Assembly: GCA_903910005.1 (NCBI GenBank)
Contig: CAIVXW010000225.1
Coordinates: forward strand, 1-8,491
DNA: 8,491 bases
Direction: 5' to 3'
Source of the DNA: an uncultured Methylococcaceae bacterium
GTDB taxonomy: Bacteria > Pseudomonadota > Gammaproteobacteria > Methylococcales > Methylococcaceae
Shown here: piece by piece, positions 5,947 to 8,491 of the stretch
Numbering within the stretch: position 1 is the first letter of the stretch
Layout: every line of letters begins with the position of its first letter
Notes under the pieces: generated by a model
Seen by the model: the letters and a program-made list of their open reading frames with translations, nothing else
The model's database searches: none
Told to the model about the DNA's origin: nothing
Made by a program: the position numbers and the translations under genes

Positions 5947-7037
5947 GGTGAATGGTGTCGGGTCAGTGGAGAAACGTCCGGATTGCCTGCTGCAGCCGGG
6001 TTCAACGCGGAAGCAGGCTTCGGTACCGGAATGGGTTGCCGCAGCAGACAACGCACCCCAAGCCGTAACACCCGGTGCCAGACTGCCCGTTGGCCAGCCG
6101 GATGGCGTCGATACATGGCCCAGATCGGCCAGCCTTCCCGGGCGGCTTTACCGCAGACCGCGTACCACTGTGCCTGCAACTGATCGTATACCCGATGACC
6201 GGGTTGCTGCAGTCGGGTTTCGACCAGACGGGCCAGGCGTTGCAGCCAGGCACCGCACCGTTGTACCGTCTCCCGGTCTCCCCGGGTTCTGAACCGCACC
6301 AGCTCAGGGTGACACTCGAGTTCATCGGTACCCAGGGTTTGATCCAGCAGGCGCAAATACCCGGCCGTCACCTCATCGGCACTGAGTTGCTGACGTGCCG
6401 GGTGACGTGAACTGGTGTTGTCCGGATGACAACGGTAAGCGACCAGATAGTCCGGGACATTCGCCAGCCGCATGAAGCGGCTTGCCTGTACCCACAGGGC
6501 GTAGTCTTCGGCATGAGGATAAGCGTCGGTATAACGCAACCCTCGCGCCACAAACAGGGCGCGTCTCAGCATCACCGATGAATGCAGGAAAACCGTCTTG
6601 AACAACAGCCAGAAACGGATGTCGGCGTCGTCTGTCGCCGGACGCACCCGCTCGACCACGCCTTCCCGGTGACGCTCAAACCAGCTTCCGCACAGACCAA
6701 CCTCCGGATGGGCGTCCAGATAAGCCACCTGCCTGGCCAGCCGTTCGGGAAAACTCACGTCATCGCAATCCATCCGGGCGACATACGTGCCAAGGGCCTG
6801 GTCTAATCCGGTGTTGAGACTGGCCACCAGGCCGCAGTTACCCGGATTGGCAATCACCCGGATACGTGCATCCTCGAACCCGGCAATCAGTGCGGGGCTG
6901 CGGTCGGTGGAACCGTCCTCCACGATCAGCAGTTCGAAATCGGTCAGGGTCTGGGCAAGAATGCTTTGTATCGCTTCTTCGATATAACGCTCTCCGTTAT
7001 AAACCGGCATCAATACCGTCACCCGGGGCGCATTCAT
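5943..7037 (-). CDS. GT2-family (GT-A fold) glycosyltransferase
   Basis: A 364-residue soluble inverting glycosyltransferase, expected to use a nucleotide-sugar on the cytoplasmic side to extend a lipid-linked glycan. The N-terminus VTVLMPVYNGERYIEEAI (6-23) and VEDGSTD (39-45) form the nucleotide-binding start. The metal-binding DxD is D90-C-D92 in YVARMDCDD, and HAEDYALW with E177-D178 supplies the likely catalytic base region. The domain ends near residue 220; the remaining helical C-terminus and a Pro/Ala-rich tail are not diagnostic. Its ATG (7037-7035) overlaps the stop of the upstream sulfotransferase as ATGA, and its own TGA (5945-5943) overlaps the original ATG of the next sulfotransferase the same way. 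No clear Shine-Dalgarno sequence is seen, in line with coupled translation. The sugar and linkage cannot be predicted. Confidence 0.92.
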   Translation of the reverse strand: MNAPRVTVLMPVYNGERYIEEAIQSILAQTLTDFELLIVEDGSTDRSPALIAGFEDARIRVIANPGNCGLVASLNTGLDQALGTYVARMDCDDVSFPERLARQVAYLDAHPEVGLCGSWFERHREGVVERVRPATDDADIRFWLLFKTVFLHSSVMLRRALFVARGLRYTDAYPHAEDYALWVQASRFMRLANVPDYLVAYRCHPDNTSSRHPARQQLSADEVTAGYLRLLDQTLGTDELECHPELVRFRTRGDRETVQRCGAWLQRLARLVETRLQQPGHRVYDQLQAQWYAVCGKAAREGWPIWAMYRRHPAGQRAVWHRVLRLGVRCLLRQPIPVPKPASALNPAAAGNPDVSPLTRHHSP

Positions 7038-7855
7038 GGAAGGTATCCCAACCGTTCAAAATCCTGGCGATAACGCTGATAAACCCGCTCCCGCAGTTCC
7101 GGTGTGTAGAATTCATCGAGACTGACCGCCTGACCGGTCGGGTTCCAGTTAAGGTTGCGGTGGGCCGGTATGGCATCATCGGCGATTCCCAGGTGACGGA
7201 ACAGGCGCACGTACTCGTTCGCGTAGTCCTCAAACCGTCCGAGAAAGGAATAATCAATCAGGTCATGCAAAATCTGGCTGGTCTGTGGTCGCCAGTGGGG
7301 ATTCATCGCATAATCGCTCTGGTCGGTAACCGCATGGACAAAATCCGCAAACGTAATGGGGCACTCAACGTCGCCGGGATCCTTTCCCATTAAACGTAAC
7401 AGTTCCTGCCGGTAGTGGGGTTTGCGGATTTTGTCGCGATAGCCTGACAGCAACCGGGTATAGGGGTTACGCACAAAGCTGATGAAACGGTAGCCCTGTT
7501 CGACCAGGGTAGTCAGGGGACGCACTGAACGCAGATCGGTCAGTTGCAGCAGGATTGAACGATCCCGATTATGCAATACCGTCCAGTCATAGCAATCCAC
7601 CGGTCTCGGCCCGTCGCGGGCCTCCAGCTCTACCAGGGCTGATTTGAGTGAGGAACAACCGGTTTTGGGATTATCCACGTACACGTAACGGTAGCGGTGT
7701 GAGATATAAAGGGCGTACAGCAAGTGGCCTGGAGGCATGCGGTCGAGGGCTTGCCGGGTGAGGGGACACCCCAGCCGATACACTGCACAATGCAGATGAG
7801 CCAGACCGTTGTCGATATGCATCCGCAGTCGGGTCAGTTCGGGTTTGACTGTCAT
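7034..7855 (-). CDS. Sulfotransferase family 2 protein (Sulfotransfer_2-like, carbohydrate type)
   Basis: A 273-residue protein with the layout of carbohydrate sulfotransferases related to the chondroitin/dermatan group. The 5'-phosphosulfate motif YVYVDNPKTGCSSLKS lies at 57-72 (K64, T65, S68). The 3'-phosphate motif RFISFVRNPYTRLLSGY is at 123-139 (R129, S137), and FLGRFEDYANEYVRLF (about residue 215 on) matches the conserved helix after it. It is predicted to put sulfate from PAPS on a sugar of the polymer built by this operon. ATG 7855-7853 is chosen because it overlaps the Wzt stop as ATGA; a longer in-frame reading from 7918 would start inside the Wzt gene. It is clearly a different subfamily from the sulfotransferase at the operon's end, so the two probably modify different positions or residues. 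No PAPS synthesis genes are in the window. Confidence 0.88.
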   Translation of the reverse strand: MTVKPELTRLRMHIDNGLAHLHCAVYRLGCPLTRQALDRMPPGHLLYALYISHRYRYVYVDNPKTGCSSLKSALVELEARDGPRPVDCYDWTVLHNRDRSILLQLTDLRSVRPLTTLVEQGYRFISFVRNPYTRLLSGYRDKIRKPHYRQELLRLMGKDPGDVECPITFADFVHAVTDQSDYAMNPHWRPQTSQILHDLIDYSFLGRFEDYANEYVRLFRHLGIADDAIPAHRNLNWNPTGQAVSLDEFYTPELRERVYQRYRQDFERLGYLP

Positions 7856-8491
7856 GGCGTGAGTAAGGTGGCAGCAGAATGATCGGGGGTACAGTGAGCC
7901 TGAAGTACACAGTAACACCCCAGGCGGTCACCGGACTTGTGGGCCAGGGCCAGAAGGTGCCGGTCCTCAATCGAGTCGGCAACCAGTTCCAGGCAAAGCA
8001 CCTGCTCTGCGGCGAACAGGGCGCGTCCGGGGGCGCGAATGGCGAGCGAGATGAAATAGGTTCCGGGTGTAAGCCGATGATCCGGCACCTGCAATGCCAC
8101 GGTACTCGTGCCGACAGCGACGCTCTCCAGGCTGGTACGGGCAGTAACCAGGCGGGCACCCAGCGTGTTGGTGATACCCAGGGTCAGGGTCAGATCGCTG
8201 AGTTCCCGGGCTGAATCAAGTTGCAGGCTGAAGTGTAACGGCTGGTTGAAACCGGGGACCATTGCCTGCTGTTCAAACCCGAACCGGGTTATCTGAAACC
8301 AGGGCACCTTGCTGGCCAACTGGCTACGGCGATTGGCCAGTTCATTACCCTTGAGATATTCGGCTACGCCGGTTTCGCTGTCGCCGTCATGCAGGATTCG
8401 CCCGGATTCAAGCAACAGGGTACGGTCGGTGAACTGCAGGATGGAACTCATGTTGTGGCTGACGAAAATGACCGTGCGTCCTTCCCGGGCA
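7852..8491 (-). CDS. wzt: Wzt-type polysaccharide ABC exporter ATPase, C-terminal part (5' end outside window)
   Basis: The frame runs to the window edge and gives 212 residues. It opens with GRTVIFVSHNMSSI, the H-loop of an ABC ATPase (histidine in VSHN), then LLLESGRILHDGDSETGVAEYL, the typical end of the nucleotide-binding domain in the TagH/KpsT/Wzt group. From about the 65th visible residue there is a beta-rich domain (WFQITRFGFEQQ, PLHFSLQLDS, LTLGITNTLGARLV, LTPGTYFISLAI) that matches the Wzt C-terminal carbohydrate-binding domain. In characterised O-antigen systems this domain recognises the modified non-reducing end of the finished chain before export. A short internal ATG at 8451 is not the start; the reading continues upstream. 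The permease Wzm would be expected beyond the right edge. The stop overlaps the sulfotransferase start as ATGA. Confidence 0.92.
   Translation of the reverse strand, partial: AREGRTVIFVSHNMSSILQFTDRTLLLESGRILHDGDSETGVAEYLKGNELANRRSQLASKVPWFQITRFGFEQQAMVPGFNQPLHFSLQLDSARELSDLTLTLGITNTLGARLVTARTSLESVAVGTSTVALQVPDHRLTPGTYFISLAIRAPGRALFAAEQVLCLELVADSIEDRHLLALAHKSGDRLGCYCVLQAHCTPDHSAATLLTP

Noticed and set aside
5488..6410. Plus-strand open frames opposite the sulfotransferase and GT2 genes
   Set aside because: They are antisense shadows of genes with clear catalytic motifs; the apparent peptide repeat is the 49-bp duplication read in the other direction.
7856..7918. Longer N-terminus for the family-2 sulfotransferase
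   Set aside because: It would lie within the Wzt coding sequence, and the ATGA overlap at 7855-7852 matches the other junctions of the operon.
1..8491. Insertion sequences, integrase genes or paired att repeats
   Set aside because: No transposase or recombinase frame and no second copy of the tRNA 3' end were seen in the window; an island border at the tRNA remains only a hypothesis.

Overview
The window is G+C-rich, tightly packed chromosomal DNA that looks proteobacterial. A BolA-family gene followed by a parvulin-type lipoprotein isomerase, an E. coli-like tRNA-Arg(CCG) with an encoded CCA tail, and a Wzt-type O-antigen/capsule exporter all point to a gamma- or betaproteobacterium. I cannot name the genus.

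Left part (1-1200, + strand): the 3' end of a bolA-like gene overlaps a peptidyl-prolyl isomerase lipoprotein gene. This housekeeping pair ends at a Rho-independent terminator that has been copied in tandem, giving three contiguous 43-bp units, each with its own GC hairpin and T-tract.

Middle part (1204-4925): a MOP/Wzx-like membrane flippase (+), a protein family I do not recognise (-, convergent with a 16-bp overlap), and a GT39/ArnT-like integral membrane glycosyltransferase (+). The last two diverge from a gap of only 30 bp. A tRNA-Arg(CCG) gene follows at 5009-5085 with its own plausible promoter.

Right part (5064-8491, all - strand): a four-gene polysaccharide operon, read from the right edge leftward. 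It contains the C-terminal part of a Wzt-type ABC-export ATPase with its carbohydrate-binding domain, a family-2 sulfotransferase, a GT2 glycosyltransferase and a second, different sulfotransferase. All three junctions are (or were) 4-bp ATGA stop/start overlaps without visible Shine-Dalgarno sequences, so the operon appears built on translational coupling. Together the genes suggest an ABC-exported, sulfated surface polysaccharide.

The most striking observation is a 49-bp perfect tandem duplication covering the start of the last sulfotransferase gene. The coupled ATG now reads 17 correct codons and then shifts out of frame. The full-length frame is left with only a TTG, created by the duplication junction and lying 45 nt beyond the preceding stop. 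Loss of one copy would restore the gene, so this could be an on/off switch for a surface sulfate decoration, a recent inactivating mutation, or an assembly artefact. The same gene ends inside the 3' end of the tRNA-Arg gene on the opposite strand, which may mark an old recombination or island junction.
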